DNA from: an uncultured Bacillota bacterium
GTDB lineage: Bacteria > Bacillota > Clostridia > Peptostreptococcales > Anaerovoracaceae
Direction of reading: 5' to 3'
Length of the DNA: 8,142 bases
Assembly: GCA_947302945.1 (NCBI GenBank)
Contig: CAMYWZ010000040.1
Location: 1 to 8,142, forward strand
The position numbers and the translations under genes are program-made. Below are positions 6,475 to 8,142 of the stretch, one piece after another (position 1 is the stretch's first letter; the number at the start of each line of letters is the position of its first letter). The notes beneath the pieces are model-generated. The model worked only from the letters and a program-made list of their open reading frames with translations. It did not search any database and was not told the origin of the DNA.

Positions 6475-7465
6475 TGCTGAAGTTGTCCTTTCCGTTGTAC
6501 ACGTCCATGCTGACGTCTGGTACGCCGTCTATGTACTGGTTGCCGTCGAAGCTGGAGATGTTCTTGTCGCGGTAGCGCTCCTTCCAGCGTCCGACCGGGC
6601 AGTACTGCATGCAGTTGCCGCACTTCCAGGTGGTGGTGTGCTGATAGAAGTGCATGTCCACGTTTTCGGGCTTTCCTCTCCACTGCTGCGTCTGGACGAA
6701 TTCCTCGTTGAGGGGGTTGGTGATGACGGGATCGATAAGATCGAAGTCGCCGTTGATGTTCCAGTCCTTGTAGTCTCCCTCGCAGGCGAGCTTGCACTTG
6801 GTCCAGTTGATGCAGGAATACTTCTCGATGTGGCCTTCGCCGAAATCGACTATCCTTTCCTGGCCGGGCCTGTAGGGCGGAATTGCGCCTGTCGGGCAGA
6901 CTTTTTCGCAGATGTGGCACTTTTTGTAGTCGCAGAGCCTGGGGCCGTCCATCATCGGGTCCGCCGCAAGTTTCGCGGTGGTGAGGATGGCGCCGAAGCG
7001 GTTTCTGGGGCCGAATTCCGGGGTGAGGACTATGCTGTTCCATCCGAACTGGCCGAGGCCGGCGGCTACCGCCAGGTGCCTCATGGAGAGCATGGCCATG
7101 CCGTGGGTGGGACCTGCGGTCTGGGGGACTGCGATCTCGCCGGTGAGCTTTTCGACAAAGCGCGCGGCTTTATAGTTGCCCCAGAGCAGGTTGTAGTTCG
7201 GGGATCCGACGTACCCGAAGAGCGCGTACTGCCCGTGAACGTTGAATTTGTTGTTCTCGTAGGCGCGCAGCGTGGCGTTGATGGCTCCGTCGGGGACCCT
7301 TGTGCAGAATGCTATGACAGACTGGCAGCCGGGGAGGACGTCGCACGGATGCATGCCCTTGGGAGAGCTGTTGAAGCGGTCAATGCTCGCGATCCCGACC
7401 TTGTTCTGATGGCATTCGGTAAGAATGAAATCCTTGATCTGCTGTTCTACCGATAACTTACTCAT
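6461..7465 (-). CDS. Double-[4Fe-4S] protein, paralogue 1 (mirror copy)
   Basis: Translation identical to 678-1682. Not counted as a separate gene if the window is a fold-back artefact. Confidence 0.8.
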   Translation of the reverse strand: MSKLSVEQQIKDFILTECHQNKVGIASIDRFNSSPKGMHPCDVLPGCQSVIAFCTRVPDGAINATLRAYENNKFNVHGQYALFGYVGSPNYNLLWGNYKAARFVEKLTGEIAVPQTAGPTHGMAMLSMRHLAVAAGLGQFGWNSIVLTPEFGPRNRFGAILTTAKLAADPMMDGPRLCDYKKCHICEKVCPTGAIPPYRPGQERIVDFGEGHIEKYSCINWTKCKLACEGDYKDWNINGDFDLIDPVITNPLNEEFVQTQQWRGKPENVDMHFYQHTTTWKCGNCMQYCPVGRWKERYRDKNISSFDGNQYIDGVPDVSMDVYNGKDNFSNEYE

Positions 7466-7664
7466 AACTCCTAGCCTTTCGTTAAAACGTTCTTGTGTGT
7501 CACTATTATCATACAACGAAGCGGGTGCTTTTGCAATCACGCATTTGCATGGGATGCGGGCGGCATTGGCAGGATATGCGGGGCGGCAATGTTGCAACCG
7601 CAACAGAAAAGCGCAGCGCTTTCTGTTATCTTTTACCCGAAAAGAAAGATACGGAGGTATTGCG
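7466..7664. other. Divergent intergenic region (mirror copy)
   Basis: Reverse complement of 479-677. Read on the plus strand, the 7604-7625 hairpin is followed by TTATCTTTT and then by the lipoprotein ribosome binding site, so on this strand it lies in or near the lipoprotein 5' leader. A weak extended -10 candidate for that gene is TG-T-TATCTT at 7624-7632, with no good -35. Confidence 0.55.
7508..7536 (-). promoter_or_regulatory. Probable Fe-S operon promoter (mirror copy)
   Basis: Reverse complement of the promoter at 607-635, driving the mirrored operon leftward. Confidence 0.55.
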
Positions 7665-8142
7665 ATGAAAACTCTCAAAAAATACGTTTCAATAATACTG
7701 GCTTTAGCACTGGTACTTGCGGCCTTCTCCGGCTGCACGCAGAAAGGCAATGAGGCAGCCGCGAACAACACTTCAAACGGCGCCGAAAACACCAATACGG
7801 TGACTAAAGAACCCGTCACTGTGCGCATTGGTTCCCTCACCGGGCCCACTACCATAGGCCTCGTAAAGCTCCTCTCCGACGCCGAAGAGGGCAAGACGGA
7901 GAACAAGTACGTCTCGACCATAGCCGGCTCAGCCGACGAACTCACTCCGCTGATGATCAAGGGCGAGCTGGACGCTCTTGTCGGGCCGTCCAACCTGGCA
8001 GCCGTGCTCTACAGCAAGACCGAAGGTAAAGTCCAGATGGCAGCGATAACGACCCTGGGCGTCCTTTCCATAATGACGACGGACGAAAGCATCAAGACCT
8101 GGGCCGACCTTAAGGGCCGCGTGATCTACGCCACAGGAAAAG
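7665..8142 (+). CDS. ABC transporter substrate-binding lipoprotein, NMT1/SsuA-like (partial; mirror copy)
   Basis: Identical to the gene at 1-478 and cut at the same codon, 159 codons plus one base. In this orientation the start is easy to read: GGAGG at 7653-7657, then 7 nt, then ATG at 7665. The identical truncation point on both sides is one of the best arguments that this is not an independent gene copy. Confidence 0.8.
   Translation, partial: MKTLKKYVSIILALALVLAAFSGCTQKGNEAAANNTSNGAENTNTVTKEPVTVRIGSLTGPTTIGLVKLLSDAEEGKTENKYVSTIAGSADELTPLMIKGELDALVGPSNLAAVLYSKTEGKVQMAAITTLGVLSIMTTDESIKTWADLKGRVIYATGK

Larger units (their letters stand above)
4072..8142. repeat. Right arm of the whole-window inverted repeat
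   Basis: Reverse complement of 1-4071. Genes here are mirror copies and should be counted once unless long reads prove that the palindrome is physical. Confidence 0.95.

Noticed and set aside
1..8142. Linear replicon with a covalently closed hairpin telomere, or a phage inverted-dimer intermediate
   Set aside because: No replication, telomere-resolvase or phage gene is present, and the outer ends stop mid-gene at the same base. A fold-back artefact explains it with fewer assumptions.

Overview
The window is one sequence joined to its own reverse complement. Bases 1-4071 and 4072-8142 read as mirror images about an axis between 4071 and 4072, with no spacer. Every open frame on one strand has an identical partner on the other, at coordinates that sum to 8143. 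Both ends stop at the same base inside the same gene. The most economical reading is a palindromic (fold-back) assembly or amplification product. If so, about 4.07 kb is unique and each gene below exists once. A real inverted duplication or a replicon end cannot be excluded from sequence alone.

Left arm: a truncated ABC-transporter substrate-binding lipoprotein runs leftward (1-478). A 199-bp divergent intergenic region follows, with a good sigma-70/sigma-A type promoter and hairpin-forming sequence. A tight rightward four-gene operon comes next: a 334-aa double-[4Fe-4S] protein (678-1682), a 314-aa paralogue overlapping it by 14 nt (1669-2613), a 143-aa protein I do not recognise (2625-3056), and a third 317-aa double-[4Fe-4S] paralogue (3068-4021). 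The right arm repeats all of this in mirror order. At the centre (about 4032-4111) lies a GC-rich nested palindrome that looks like a REP-type element, and it probably seeded the mirror join.

The three Fe-S proteins share the QueG/reductive-dehalogenase type layout: an N-terminal putative cofactor domain, then a ferredoxin-like module with eight ligand cysteines for two [4Fe-4S] clusters. They lack the C-terminal HEAT-like repeats of QueG and any Tat signal, so they are probably soluble cytoplasmic redox proteins. Three paralogues plus a small companion in one operon suggest a multi-subunit or multi-step reductive system. The substrate is unknown. The divergent lipoprotein may belong to an importer for a related compound.

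Organism: an anaerobic, lipoprotein-bearing bacterium is likely, given the oxygen-sensitive-looking Fe-S proteins, strong GGAGG ribosome binding sites, a Firmicutes-style lipoprotein leader, and frequent AGG (Arg) and ATA (Ile) codons in GC-rich genes. Clostridia or Synergistota would fit. This is inference; no rRNA or other marker gene is present.
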